Assembly: GCA_000471045.1 (NCBI GenBank)
Contig: KI301992.1
Coordinates: forward strand, 378,217 to 442,216
Origin: an actinobacterium LLX17
Lineage (GTDB): Bacteria; Actinomycetota; Actinomycetes; Propionibacteriales; Nocardioidaceae
DNA: 64,000 nt
Direction: 5' to 3'
This document shows, piece by piece, positions 35,502-43,850 of the stretch. The position numbers were made by a program, and so were the translations under genes. The first letter of the stretch is position 1. Each line of letters starts with the position of its first letter. The notes beneath the pieces are model-generated. The model did not search any database, was not told the DNA's origin, and saw nothing but the letters and a program-made list of their open reading frames with translations.

Positions 35502-36335
35502 TCAGAGGTCGCGGTAGAAGGCGGTCAGGGAGGCCGCGAGGGCGGCGGGGTTCTCGACGTTGGGGGAGTGAGCCGAGCGCGGCAGGACGACCACCTCGGT
35601 GCCGAGCTGCGTCGCCATGTCGGCCTGCACGGCATGCGGCCAGGCGTCGTCCGCGACACCGCGCCCCACCCAGGCGGGCAGCCCCGTGCGGGCCACCTCC
35701 CACACGCGAGTGGGTGCGTCGATCAGGTGCTGGGTCATCGCTCGGAACGACGCCGGCGCGTTGCTGGTGAACCGACGCTCGAGGAAGGCGGCGATCTCGG
35801 GGGTGGTGCGGGTTCCCGCGAGCGCATCCCGGTGCCGGTGCAGGTCCTTGAGGCTCATCTGGTCGATGAGGTCGACCAAGCGCGTGAGGCCGACGGTGCT
35901 GAGACCACCGAGCGCGCCGGGACCGCTGCAGAGCAACGCGATGGAGCGCCACGCCGCCGAGTGCTCGATGGCCGCGGACTGGGTCACGAGGCCACCGAAG
36001 GAGTGTCCGAGGAGGTGTGAGGGGCCGTCCCAGACGGTGGCGGCGATCTCGGCAGCATCGGCGGCCAAGCCCGACAACGAGTAGTCGTCATCGGCCGTGC
36101 CGGGCGTCTCGTGCTGGCCCCGCTGGTCGACCGACGTGGCGGCGAAGCCCGCTGAGGCGAGGTGCGGCAGCAACTGGGTGAAGTCTTCCTTGCTGCCGGT
36201 CCACCCGGGAAGGAGCAGCACGTGGGCGGTCGCCTCAGGAGGACGGATCAGGTGCGCGGCGAAGGAGCCGCGTCCCGTCTCGATCGTCGGGACCTCGACA
36301 CCCTCCGGGACGGCCAGCGACGCGGGAGTGCTCAC
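35502..36335 (-). CDS. Alpha/beta hydrolase
   Basis: 277 residues. Nucleophile elbow LLGHSFGGL, oxyanion region LLPGWTGSKEDF, a cap domain, and the catalytic His in RSAHSPNVENP. Similar to many actinobacterial hydrolases of unassigned substrate. The GTG at 36335 lies one base after the stop of the SDR gene upstream on the same strand, so both are in one operon and may act in the same pathway. The open frame extending further upstream is within the SDR gene and is not part of it. Confidence 0.82.
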   Translation of the reverse strand: MSTPASLAVPEGVEVPTIETGRGSFAAHLIRPPEATAHVLLLPGWTGSKEDFTQLLPHLASAGFAATSVDQRGQHETPGTADDDYSLSGLAADAAEIAATVWDGPSHLLGHSFGGLVTQSAAIEHSAAWRSIALLCSGPGALGGLSTVGLTRLVDLIDQMSLKDLHRHRDALAGTRTTPEIAAFLERRFTSNAPASFRAMTQHLIDAPTRVWEVARTGLPAWVGRGVADDAWPHAVQADMATQLGTEVVVLPRSAHSPNVENPAALAASLTAFYRDL

Positions 36336-36336
36336 G

Positions 36337-37095
36337 TCAGCGACCTCGCTTGGCCATTCGCGCCACGACGGCCGACGGCAGGTGCCGGGCCAGCGTCGAG
36401 AGGACCTTGTAGCGCACCGACGGGACCGACAGGGCCTTGCCGCGATCGAGGTCGGCGAGGGCGGCAGCGACGAGCTTGTCGGCGTTGAGCCACATCCAGC
36501 GAGGAACGCCCGAGACGTCCATGTCACCACGCTGGTGGAACTCGGTGCGGACGAAGCCGGGCGCGAGGGCCATCACGGTGATGCCGGTGTCGGCGTAGTG
36601 CCAGTTGGCCCACAGCGACAGGTTGGTCAGCCACGCCTTGTGCGCCGAGTACGCGCCGCGCGGGGTGAACGCCGCGACGCTCGTGACGTTGACGACCTGG
36701 CCGCGGCCGCGGCCGGCCATCGCCTTCACGGCAGCGTCCATCAGGTGCATCGGAGCCCGCACCAGCAGGTCCAGCTGACGGTCCTCGTCCGCGATGTCGG
36801 TCGTGCCGAACCATCCGGCCAACGACGAGCCCGCGTTGTTGACCAGCAGGTCGACCGGCCGGGTGGTGCCGGTGACGACGTCGACCACGCGGGCGATGTC
36901 GTCGGGCAGCGTGAGGTCAGCGGTGACGACCTCGACGTCGACGCCGTGACGGGTGCGGAGGTCGGCGGCCACCTCCTCGAGGCGCGCGGTGTCCCGCGCG
37001 ACGATGACGAGATCGTGCCCTCGCGCCGCGAGGGCCCGGGCGAAGGCGTTGCCGATCCCGGCGGTGGCTCCAGTGATGAGTGCGCGTCCAGCCAT
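36337..37095 (-). CDS. Short-chain dehydrogenase/reductase
   Basis: 252 residues. Cofactor motif TGATAGIG, then NNAG (LLVNNAGSS), catalytic Ser in NVTSVAAFT, and Tyr/Lys in YSAHK. The Arg in ARDTARL after the second strand favours NADP(H). Its length and C-terminal extension after VPRWMWLNADKL resemble the classical SDRs near YqjQ. The ATG at 37095 is preferred; another ATG lies three codons upstream. Substrate not readable. Followed by a hydrolase gene with a one-base gap. Confidence 0.85.
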   Translation of the reverse strand: MAGRALITGATAGIGNAFARALAARGHDLVIVARDTARLEEVAADLRTRHGVDVEVVTADLTLPDDIARVVDVVTGTTRPVDLLVNNAGSSLAGWFGTTDIADEDRQLDLLVRAPMHLMDAAVKAMAGRGRGQVVNVTSVAAFTPRGAYSAHKAWLTNLSLWANWHYADTGITVMALAPGFVRTEFHQRGDMDVSGVPRWMWLNADKLVAAALADLDRGKALSVPSVRYKVLSTLARHLPSAVVARMAKRGR

Positions 37096-37165
37096 GGCGT
37101 CAGCATGCCGCACTTCCGGGCCGCCCGGTGTCGAGGCCCCGTTCCAACCGTCACCGTGTGGCACC

Positions 37166-37927
37166 ATGACCGGCGTGACGACGATCAGCGTGGTGAACCA
37201 GAAGGGCGGCGTGGGCAAGACAACGACCGTCGCGTCCCTCGGGGCGGCTCTCGCCGAGAAGGGACAGCGCGTCCTCCTGGTCGATCTCGACCCGCAGGGC
37301 GGACTGACCTTCTCCCTCGGCATCGACCCCGAGGACGTCGACGTCACGGTCGGTGACGTCCTGCTCGGCACCCACCGCGCCGACGACGCCATCGTCGTGA
37401 CCGAGGACGGCCTCCACCTGCTGCCCTCGAACATCACCGTGACCCAGGCCGAGGAAGGGCTCGTCTCGCGCACCGGACGCGAGCAGCGCCTGCGGGTCGC
37501 GCTCGACAAGGTCTCCGACCAGTACGACTGGATCCTCATCGACTGCCCGCCGACGCTCGGCGTGCTGACGATCGGCGCCCTCTCCGCCTCCGACGAGGTG
37601 CTGATCCCGCTGCAGGCCGAGACCCTCGCGCACCGCGGGGTCGGGCAGCTGCTCGAGACGATCGAGGACGTCAAGGCCTACATCAACTCCGGCCTCACGA
37701 TCCGCGGCGTGCTGCCGACGATGTACGACGGCCGCACCCGGCACGCCCAGGCTGTCGTCGAGGCGATCGGGTCCACGTACGGCCTCCCGATCCTCGAGCC
37801 GGCCATCCCGAAGTCGATCAAGTTCGCCGAGGCGCCGGCCATCGGCAGCTCGATCCTGCGCACGAGCCGCACCCACAAGGGTGCCGAGGCCTACCGCCAG
37901 GTCGCCGCCTCCCTGCTGGCCGACTGA
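37166..37927 (+). CDS. ParA/Soj-like ATPase
   Basis: 253 residues. The deviant Walker A KGGVGKTTT, DLDPQGGLTFSLG and DWILIDCPPTLGVLT are characteristic of ParA/Soj partition ATPases. No parB-like gene lies beside it, and it is not near dnaA, so a chromosome-segregation role is unproven; the M. tuberculosis counterpart (Rv3213c) is also an orphan. Start is ATG 37166 or GTG 37175; both give the same core. Not part of a visible operon. Confidence 0.9.
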   Translation: MTGVTTISVVNQKGGVGKTTTVASLGAALAEKGQRVLLVDLDPQGGLTFSLGIDPEDVDVTVGDVLLGTHRADDAIVVTEDGLHLLPSNITVTQAEEGLVSRTGREQRLRVALDKVSDQYDWILIDCPPTLGVLTIGALSASDEVLIPLQAETLAHRGVGQLLETIEDVKAYINSGLTIRGVLPTMYDGRTRHAQAVVEAIGSTYGLPILEPAIPKSIKFAEAPAIGSSILRTSRTHKGAEAYRQVAASLLAD

Positions 37928-37977
37928 CAGGTTTCGACCGTTCCGGACGAGGGGGCGACGCGCACAGGTCGCGTCGT

Positions 37978-37983
37978 TACGAT
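37978..37983 (+). promoter_or_regulatory. Leaderless -10 box TACGAT
   Basis: TACGAT lies 6 bases before the GTG at 37990. Confidence 0.5.
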
Positions 37984-37989
37984 GGCAGC

Positions 37990-38676
37990 GTGAGCCCCCA
38001 ACGACACCGCCCCGGCGCGCGTCGGGCACGACCCCGCCTGCGCCGGGTCGTGGGCTCCACCGCGACCACCTGGACCGTGATCACCGCCGTCGGCGCGGTG
38101 CTGGCGCTGAGCGCCACGTCCGCGACCACCACCCTGGTCGCGGCCGACGACACCGCCCTCGTGGTCACGGCCCCGTTCGAGGTGCCGGACGCCCCGGCCA
38201 CGCCGGCCGCCGCAGAGCCGATCGACGAGGCCGACGTCGCGTCGGTGACGTCCGACATCCCGCACGATCCCGAGCTGCCGGCCGACTCCGGCGAGGGCCG
38301 CCGGGTCGTCTTCTCGCAGTCAGCGCAGCATGTGTGGATCGTCGGCGACGACGGCCTGGTGCAGCACACCTACCCGGTCTCAGGCAGCATCCACGACAAT
38401 CTGCAGCCCGGCACCTACGAGGTGGGGCCGCGATTCCGGGAGGCCGTGGCCTTCGACGGCAGCGGCACCATGGAGTACTTCGTGCAGTTCACCACGGGGG
38501 TCAGCGAGCCGATCGGCTTCCACTCCATCCCGAGGTTCCCCGACGGCACGCCCGAGCAGACCGAGGAGCAGCTGGGCACGCCACTGTCGGCCGGGTGCGT
38601 GCGTCAGTCCGACGCCGACGCCGTGCTCATGTGGGACTTCGCCCAGACCGGCACGATCGTCGTCGTGACGGCCTGA
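37990..38676 (+). CDS. L,D-transpeptidase (YkuD-fold) membrane protein
   Basis: 228 residues. A basic start (RHRPGARRARPRLRR) and one membrane segment (VITAVGAVLALSATSA) precede a short linker and the YkuD domain. The catalytic HxxxP and Cys motifs are IGFHSIPRFPDG and LSAGCVRQS. Such enzymes cross-link peptidoglycan stem peptides (3-3 links) or are sortase-like. It lacks the Ig-like domains of mycobacterial Ldts, so it is a compact version. It converges on rhlE. Confidence 0.85.
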   Translation: MSPQRHRPGARRARPRLRRVVGSTATTWTVITAVGAVLALSATSATTTLVAADDTALVVTAPFEVPDAPATPAAAEPIDEADVASVTSDIPHDPELPADSGEGRRVVFSQSAQHVWIVGDDGLVQHTYPVSGSIHDNLQPGTYEVGPRFREAVAFDGSGTMEYFVQFTTGVSEPIGFHSIPRFPDGTPEQTEEQLGTPLSAGCVRQSDADAVLMWDFAQTGTIVVVTA

Positions 38677-38694
38677 GCGAAACCCAGCCGTGAG

Positions 38695-40170
38695 CTAGCT
38701 GGAGGGCTTGTCGGCGCCCGAGACGGGCGAGCCGCTGCGGGTGCGACGACGCCGGTTGCGGTTGCGCGACGAGCCGGAGCCCTCGCCGCCGCTCGACTCA
38801 CCGGACTTCTCCTGCGGCGCGCGCGACCGCTCGCCGCCGGAGCGCGAACCACCCTGACCCGAGCCGCCCTGGCCGGAACGGCCCTGGCCCTGGCCGCGAC
38901 CGCGTCCACCCTGTCCACCGCGACCGGAGTCGCCCTCGCGGGGCTCCTTCGGCGACGGCGGCTTGAGGCGGCCCTTCACGTCACGCGGGATGCCGAGGTC
39001 GTGGAACAGGTGCTCGGACGACGAGTACGTCTCCTGCGGCTCCGCGAACGGCAGGCCGAGGGTCGTGTTGATGCCCTTCCAGCGGTGCAGGTCGGCCCAG
39101 TCGACGAAGGTGACCGCGATGCCGGTGAGGCCGGCGCGACCCGTGCGGCCGATGCGGTGCACGTAGGTCTTGTCGTCCTCGGGGCACGTGTAGTTGATGA
39201 CGTGGCTGACGCCCGCGACGTCGATGCCGCGCGCGGCGACATCGGTGGCGACGAGCGTCTGAACCTTGCCCTCGCGGAAGCGCTGGAGCGCCTTCTCGCG
39301 GGCACCCTGCGCCATGTCGCCGTGCAGCGGGGCCGCCGGGAACCCGCGGTCAGCCAGGTCGTCGGCGAGGCGCTGGGCCTGACGCTTCGTGCGCGTGAAC
39401 ACGATGATCTGGGTGGCGTCCTCGGCCTGCAGGATGCGGGAGACGATCTCGGGCTTGTCGAGGTCGTGCGCCTGGAAGACGAACTGGGCCGTGGTCGGCA
39501 CCATCTGGTTGTCTTCGCCGCTCTCGGCGCGGATGTTCATCGGGTGCCGCATGTGCTTGCGGGCCAGACCGACGATGGCACCCGGCATGGTGGCCGAGAA
39601 CAGCATGGTCTGCCGCGTCTCGGGCGTCTTGGCCAGGATCGACTCGACGTCGGGCAGGAAGCCCAGGTCGAGCATCTCGTCGGCCTCGTCGAGCACCAGG
39701 CACTTGACGTGCGAGAGGTCGAGGGCGCGACGGTTGGCGAGGTCGAGGATGCGACCGGGGGTGCCGACGACGATGTCGACACCGGTCTGCAGCGCGTCGA
39801 GCTGTCCCTCGTACGGCACGCCGCCGTAGATGGTGAGGTTGCGGGTGCCGCGCTTGGCCGAGGCGACCTTGACGTCGTTGGCGACCTGCAGCGCGAGCTC
39901 GCGCGTGGGCGCGATGATGAGCGCCTGCGGCTTGCCGGGGGCGGCGAGCTCGGCGTAGTCGGAGTCGTGCGGCGCGACGACGCGCTGGATGACAGGGATG
40001 GAGAAGGCGAGCGTCTTGCCCGTGCCGGTGCGCGCCTGCCCGATGAGATCGGTGCCCATGAGGGCCACCTGGAGCGTCATCTCCTGGATCGGGAAGGGGC
40101 TGGTGATGCCCTTCTCGGCGAGGGCGTCGGCGATCTCGGGCAGGACACCAAGGTCGGTGAAGGTAGTCAG
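38695..40170 (-). CDS. rhlE: DEAD-box RNA helicase, RhlE-like; no standard start codon
   Basis: 491 residues if begun at CTG 40170. The Q motif lies in LGVLPEIADALAEKGITSPFPIQEM, then Walker A ARTGTGKT, PTRELA, DEAD-box LVLDEADEML, SAT, and the C-terminal RecA motifs including HRIGRTGR. A Gly/Arg/Ser-rich tail of about 80 residues follows. The first in-frame ATG (40080) would remove the Q motif. Upstream to the next stop there is no ATG, GTG or TTG. CTG at 40170 gives LTTFTDLGV, matching the usual helicase start, with GAGAAG upstream. A sequencing error cannot be excluded. Confidence 0.85.
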   Translation of the reverse strand: MTTFTDLGVLPEIADALAEKGITSPFPIQEMTLQVALMGTDLIGQARTGTGKTLAFSIPVIQRVVAPHDSDYAELAAPGKPQALIIAPTRELALQVANDVKVASAKRGTRNLTIYGGVPYEGQLDALQTGVDIVVGTPGRILDLANRRALDLSHVKCLVLDEADEMLDLGFLPDVESILAKTPETRQTMLFSATMPGAIVGLARKHMRHPMNIRAESGEDNQMVPTTAQFVFQAHDLDKPEIVSRILQAEDATQIIVFTRTKRQAQRLADDLADRGFPAAPLHGDMAQGAREKALQRFREGKVQTLVATDVAARGIDVAGVSHVINYTCPEDDKTYVHRIGRTGRAGLTGIAVTFVDWADLHRWKGINTTLGLPFAEPQETYSSSEHLFHDLGIPRDVKGRLKPPSPKEPREGDSGRGGQGGRGRGQGQGRSGQGGSGQGGSRSGGERSRAPQEKSGESSGGEGSGSSRNRNRRRRTRSGSPVSGADKPSS

Positions 40171-40340
40171 GGTCTTCTCGAATTCGTGAGGAGTGAACGG
40201 GATGATCGGTGCGTGTCGTGATGGAGCAGACGACGTCGTCCGATGAGCTCACGACCCAGATGCGGCCCGATGGGGCAAGACCAGCCTACCGTTGCCTCGC
40301 CGCGAGAGCCGCATCCGTCGTCGTCCGGCCGGTTGGACGC

Positions 40341-40346
40341 TAGGCT
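40341..40346 (+). promoter_or_regulatory. -10 box TAGGCT, 9 bases before ATG
   Basis: TAGGCT precedes the ferritin-like gene. The spacing suggests a leader of 0-3 bases. The same box and spacing occurs before ettA. Confidence 0.5.
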
Positions 40347-40355
40347 GCGACCACC

Positions 40356-41099
40356 ATGAGCGACGCCGACCAGAGCCCTCCTGCCGACGGGACCGTCGAG
40401 CAGCCAGCCGCCGCCCATCCCGCCAACCCCGCCTTCGACGACCCGCCCTACCGCACCGGCGTGCTGGAGCTGCTGGGACTGCTGGCCGCCGGTGAGATCA
40501 GTGCCTGTGAACGCCTGGCCGAGGACGCCAAGATGGCCCCTGACCTGCGCACGAAGGTCGAGATCGCCACGATGGCGACGTCGGAGTTCAACCACTTCGT
40601 GCTGCTGCGCGACCGGCTCGTGGCCCTGGGCGAGGAGCCTTACGGCCGCATGGAGCCGTTCGCGGCGACGTTCGACGCCTTCCACCGCAAGACGCGCCCG
40701 AGCGACTGGCTCGAGGGGCTCGTGAAGGCCTTCGTCTTCGACGGCCTCGCCGCGGACTTCTACCGAGAGATCGCTGCGTTCCTCGACGCCGACACCCGCG
40801 AGCTCGTGCTGGAGGCGATGAGCGGCACCGGGTCCAGCGAGTTCGTCATCGAGGCCGTGCGCGGGGCGATCGTCGCCGACCACACGGTGGGCGGACGGCT
40901 CGCGCTGTGGGGCCGGCGTTTGATGGGCGAGGCCCTGAGCCAGGCCCAGATGGTCGTGGCCGAGCGCGACGACCTGAGCGCCCTGCTGGTCGGCGGCATC
41001 GACTCACCCGGCATGGACCTCGCTGCCATCGGCCGGATGTTCACCCGCCTGACCGAGGCGCACGCCGCCCGCATGGACCGCCTGGGCCTCGCCAGCTGA
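40356..41099 (+). CDS. Ferritin-like di-iron protein (MiaE-like)
   Basis: 247 residues, mostly helical. A polar N-terminal stretch is followed by the four-helix bundle with EISACERLAEDAKMAP, KVEIATMATSEFNHFVLLRDRL (Glu-X-X-His pair), then DFYREIAAFL and LSQAQMVVAERDDL. This agrees with the ferritin-like family near MiaE (M. tuberculosis Rv3210c position). Oxygen-dependent hydroxylation is possible but the substrate is unknown. Gene order around it (helicase, this, DUF3107, TetR) is conserved. Confidence 0.78.
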   Translation: MSDADQSPPADGTVEQPAAAHPANPAFDDPPYRTGVLELLGLLAAGEISACERLAEDAKMAPDLRTKVEIATMATSEFNHFVLLRDRLVALGEEPYGRMEPFAATFDAFHRKTRPSDWLEGLVKAFVFDGLAADFYREIAAFLDADTRELVLEAMSGTGSSEFVIEAVRGAIVADHTVGGRLALWGRRLMGEALSQAQMVVAERDDLSALLVGGIDSPGMDLAAIGRMFTRLTEAHAARMDRLGLAS

Positions 41100-41128
41100 G
41101 GCGGTCAGTCAGCAACCCCTCCACGCAG

Positions 41129-41185
41129 CGAGCGGTGAGCCGGCAACGTCTCAGGGGTGCTGAGAGGTTGCCAGCTCACCGCTCG
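41129..41185. repeat. 57-bp imperfect hairpin between convergent genes
   Basis: CGAGCGGTGAGC/GCTCACCGCTCG outer arms, a 2-base mismatch, GCAAC/GTTGC, one mismatch, and TCTCAG/CTGAGA around a GGGTG loop. It lies between the ferritin-like gene and the DUF3107 gene and could terminate both. Confidence 0.7.
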
Positions 41186-41203
41186 AGGTGAGTGCCGTCG
41201 TGC

Positions 41204-41440
41204 TCAGCTACCGCCGGCGACCAGACCGAAGCCGACGGGACGGCCGAGGTCGGCGGTGAAGTACAGGTAGGCGACCTTGTCGCTCGGCACCGCGACGGTG
41301 CGGCCCTGGTCGTCGCTCAGCGAGAACAGGGACTCGTCGGAGATGGACTTCTGCAGGGCCTCGAGCACGTCGTCGGGGGTGCGGTCGGTCTCGACCGAGA
41401 GCTCGCGTGCGGCGTTCTGGACGCCGATCTTGACCTCCAT
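41204..41440 (-). CDS. DUF3107 protein (TB9.4-like)
   Basis: 78 residues. The start MEVKIGVQNAARELSVET, the acidic middle and GRTVAVPSDKVAYLYF match DUF3107, an actinobacterial family of unknown function (Rv3208A). AAAGGA lies 6 bases before ATG 41440, so the longer upstream frame is not used. It follows the TetR gene 35 bases downstream on the same strand, as in mycobacteria. Confidence 0.88.
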   Translation of the reverse strand: MEVKIGVQNAARELSVETDRTPDDVLEALQKSISDESLFSLSDDQGRTVAVPSDKVAYLYFTADLGRPVGFGLVAGGS

Positions 41441-41475
41441 GGTGGGTCCTTTCGGGTCGGGTTCAGGTGGGTGGT

Positions 41476-42099
41476 TCAGGTGGTGGGCTTGGGGAAGCCG
41501 CCGATGCCGCGCCACGCGAGGGTGGCGAGCAGTCGGACGGCGTCGTCACGCGTGACCGTGGAGGCGCTGTCGAGCCAGTGACGGGCGCTGATGTGGCCCA
41601 TGCCGACGAGGCCGACAGCCAGCAGATGGGCGTCGGCCGAGGGGAGTCCGGTGTCCTCGCCGATGACCTCGGCGACGGCCGCGGCCGACTCGGTGGTGAC
41701 GCGGTCGAGCTGGGCGCGCACCTCGGGGTCGTTGGTCAGGTCGGACTCGAAGACCAGGCGGAACGCTGCACCCTGGTCGGCGACGTAGTCGAACCAGAGC
41801 TCCATCGTGGCGCGCACGCGGCGGCGGTTCTCGTGCGTGGACGCCAGGGCCTTGCGCACGCCCTCGATGACCGTGTCGCACGACGACTCGAGCAGCGCGA
41901 GGTAGAGATCGAGCTTGCCGGGAAAGTGCTGGTACAGGACCGGCTTCGAGACGCCCGCGCGCTCGGCGATCTCGTCCATCGACGCCGCGTGGTAGCCCTG
42001 CTCGACGAAGACCTGCAGCGCCACCTCGAGCAGCTGGGCCTTGCGGGCCGGGCGCGGCAGGCGGCTCGTGCGGGGTCGCGCGGTGGGAGCTTCGGTCAC
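41476..42099 (-). CDS. TetR-family regulator
   Basis: 207 residues. The N-terminal helix-turn-helix is ALQVFVEQGYHAASMDEIAERAGVSKPVLYQHFPGK, the TetR type with strong consensus; the ligand domain is unspecific. It corresponds in position to M. tuberculosis Rv3208. Start GTG 42099 is 6 bases behind TACGAT. A dyad CGGTGA-N9-TCACCG (42101-42121) covers this box, so autoregulation is likely. Confidence 0.9.
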   Translation of the reverse strand: MTEAPTARPRTSRLPRPARKAQLLEVALQVFVEQGYHAASMDEIAERAGVSKPVLYQHFPGKLDLYLALLESSCDTVIEGVRKALASTHENRRRVRATMELWFDYVADQGAAFRLVFESDLTNDPEVRAQLDRVTTESAAAVAEVIGEDTGLPSADAHLLAVGLVGMGHISARHWLDSASTVTRDDAVRLLATLAWRGIGGFPKPTT

Positions 42100-42100
42100 C

Positions 42101-42121
42101 CGGTGATCGTACCGGTCACCG
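42101..42121 (-). promoter_or_regulatory. TetR promoter with overlapping dyad
   Basis: TACGAT (42111-42106 on the minus strand) is 6 bases before the GTG. CGGTGA and TCACCG arms, 9 bases apart, cover it, a likely autoregulatory operator. Confidence 0.5.
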
Positions 42122-42260
42122 CCGTCTCATCCGCCGGACGGAGGGGCCGGGCGCGGTGACCGAACCGCGATGATGGAGGGGCGCATCCCGGCGGGAACAT
42201 CGGACCTGTCGCGGATGTTGGCATCAAAGCCCCCCTACAGACAGACAACGAGGAGTTGCC

Positions 42261-43433
42261 GTGGTCGCGCCACTCGTGGAGCCCGCCGACGAGCTCACCA
42301 TCGACGAGGTCCGTCGCTACAGCCGTCACCTGATCATCCCCGACGTGGGCATGGACGGGCAGAAGCGCATGAAGAACGCCAAGGTGCTGGTCATCGGTGC
42401 CGGCGGTCTCGGTAGTCCCGCGCTGCTCTACCTGGCCGCGGCCGGTGTGGGCACGCTCGGCATCATCGACGACGACGTCGTCGACGAGTCGAACCTGCAG
42501 CGTCAGGTCATCCACGGGCAGAGCGACATCGACAAGCCGAAGGCCGAGTCGGCCGCGGCGTCGGTCGCCGAGATCAACCCGTACGTCCGGACGATCATCC
42601 ACAACGAGCGTCTCGACAACGACAACGTGCTCGAGATCTTCAGCCAGTACGACCTGATCGTCGACGGCACCGACAACTTCGCGACGCGCTACCTCGTCAA
42701 CGACGCGGCCGTCATCCTCGGCAAGCCGTACGTGTGGGGATCGATCTACCGCTTCGAGGGCCAGGTGTCGGTGTTCTGGGCCCAGGAGGGTCCGCAGTAC
42801 CGCGACCTCTACCCCGAGCCCCCGCCGCCGGGCATGGTCCCGTCGTGCGCCGAGGGCGGCGTGCTGGGTGTCCTGTGCGCCTCGATCGGCTCGATCATGG
42901 TCACCGAGGCCATCAAGCTCATCACCGGCATCGGCGATCCGCTGATCGGCCGCCTGATGGTCTACGACGCGCTCGAGATGCGGTACTCGACCCTCAAGAT
43001 CCGTCGTGACCCCAACGGCGAGCTGCCCACGGCGCTCCTCGACGACTACGAGGCCTTCTGCGGCGCCATCAGCGAGGAGGCCGCCGACGCGGCCGCCGAC
43101 TCGACCATCTCGGTCGGCACGCTCGACGGCTGGCTGAAGGAGCGGGGTGACGGCGGGCGCGACTTCGTGCTGGTCGACGTCCGTGAGCCGGGCGAGTACG
43201 AGATCAACCGCATCCCGGGCTCGGTGCTGATCCCCAAGGGCGAGTTCCTCAACGGCAAGGCGCTCGGTCAGCTGCCCGACGACAAGCAGGTCGTGCTGCA
43301 CTGCAAGTCGGGCGTCCGCTCGGCCGAGGCGCTCGCGGTGCTCAAGGGCGCCGGGTACTCCGACGCCGTGCACGTCGGTGGCGGCGTCGTGGCCTGGGTC
43401 AACCAGATCGACCCCAGCCAGCCCAGCTACTGA
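42261..43433 (+). CDS. moeZ: Adenylyltransferase/sulfurtransferase MoeZ
   Basis: 390 residues. The N-terminal ThiF/MoeB adenylation domain has the nucleotide loop GAGGLGSPALLYLA, NLQRQV and the Asp in VDGTDNFATRYLVND; the C-terminal rhodanese domain has the active-site loop CKSGVRSAEA with its catalytic Cys. Mycobacterial MoeZ (Rv3206c) charges the sulfur carriers for molybdopterin and cysteine synthesis by adenylation, then sulfur transfer. GAGGAG lies 5 bases before GTG 42261. It is transcribed with the ATL/AdnAB direction. Confidence 0.93.
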   Translation: MVAPLVEPADELTIDEVRRYSRHLIIPDVGMDGQKRMKNAKVLVIGAGGLGSPALLYLAAAGVGTLGIIDDDVVDESNLQRQVIHGQSDIDKPKAESAAASVAEINPYVRTIIHNERLDNDNVLEIFSQYDLIVDGTDNFATRYLVNDAAVILGKPYVWGSIYRFEGQVSVFWAQEGPQYRDLYPEPPPPGMVPSCAEGGVLGVLCASIGSIMVTEAIKLITGIGDPLIGRLMVYDALEMRYSTLKIRRDPNGELPTALLDDYEAFCGAISEEAADAAADSTISVGTLDGWLKERGDGGRDFVLVDVREPGEYEINRIPGSVLIPKGEFLNGKALGQLPDDKQVVLHCKSGVRSAEALAVLKGAGYSDAVHVGGGVVAWVNQIDPSQPSY

Positions 43434-43441
43434 TCCTCGAC

Positions 43442-43496
43442 ATGTGGGCGCTTCCTGTGGATGATTCGACGGATCACCCGCAGGAAGCGCCCGCAT
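43442..43496. repeat. 55-bp imperfect hairpin
   Basis: ATG-T-GGGCGCTTCCTG and CAGGAAGCGCCC-G-CAT pair as 3 + 12 bp around one mismatch. Beyond, GTGGATGATTC and GGATCACC leave a short loop region. It lies between moeZ and the ATL gene, both on the plus strand. Confidence 0.65.
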
Positions 43497-43510
43497 CGTG
43501 AGGGAGAGCC

Positions 43511-43846
43511 GTGGATTACGAGGAGTTCAGTGAGCGCGTCCTGCGGATCGTCGAGGCGATCCCGCCGGGCCGGGTGCTGACGTACGGCCTGATCGCCGAG
43601 GAGATCGGTCGCGGCGGGCCACGCCAGGTCGGGGCGGTCATGGCGCGCGACGGCCACGGCGTGCCGTGGTGGCGTGTCGTCCGTGCCGACGGAAGCCTGC
43701 CGGCGCACCTCGTGGTCGAGGCGCAGCAGATGTGGCAGGTCGAGGGCACGCCGGTACGCCGCGGGCGTGTCCACATCGCCAAGGCTCTCGATGGCGGGGC
43801 TGTGGATGGGGGCGCTGTGGCGGAGGGGCCTGTCGGGGGTCTCTGA
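43511..43846 (+). CDS. Alkyltransferase-like protein (ATL)
   Basis: 111 residues. The MGMT DNA-binding domain is recognised in RVLTYGLIAEEIG and the helix GGPRQVGAVMAR. The active-site PCHRV of MGMT is here PWWRVV, with Trp in place of the alkyl-accepting Cys, which defines ATLs. They bind O6-alkylguanine and hand it to nucleotide excision repair instead of repairing it. M. tuberculosis Rv3204 occupies this position. GGGAGA lies before GTG 43511. AdnA follows 4 bases after its stop. Confidence 0.9.
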   Translation: MDYEEFSERVLRIVEAIPPGRVLTYGLIAEEIGRGGPRQVGAVMARDGHGVPWWRVVRADGSLPAHLVVEAQQMWQVEGTPVRRGRVHIAKALDGGAVDGGAVAEGPVGGL

Positions 43847-43850
43847 TTCG

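Noticed and set aside
37166-37927. Chromosome origin region because of the parA-like gene
   Set aside because: No parB, parS site, dnaA or DnaA-box cluster was seen nearby.
43442-43496. Hairpin as a true copy of the AbiEi-flanking repeat
   Set aside because: Arm sequences are unrelated to CCAGAT..TGCTGACTT; only the shape is shared.
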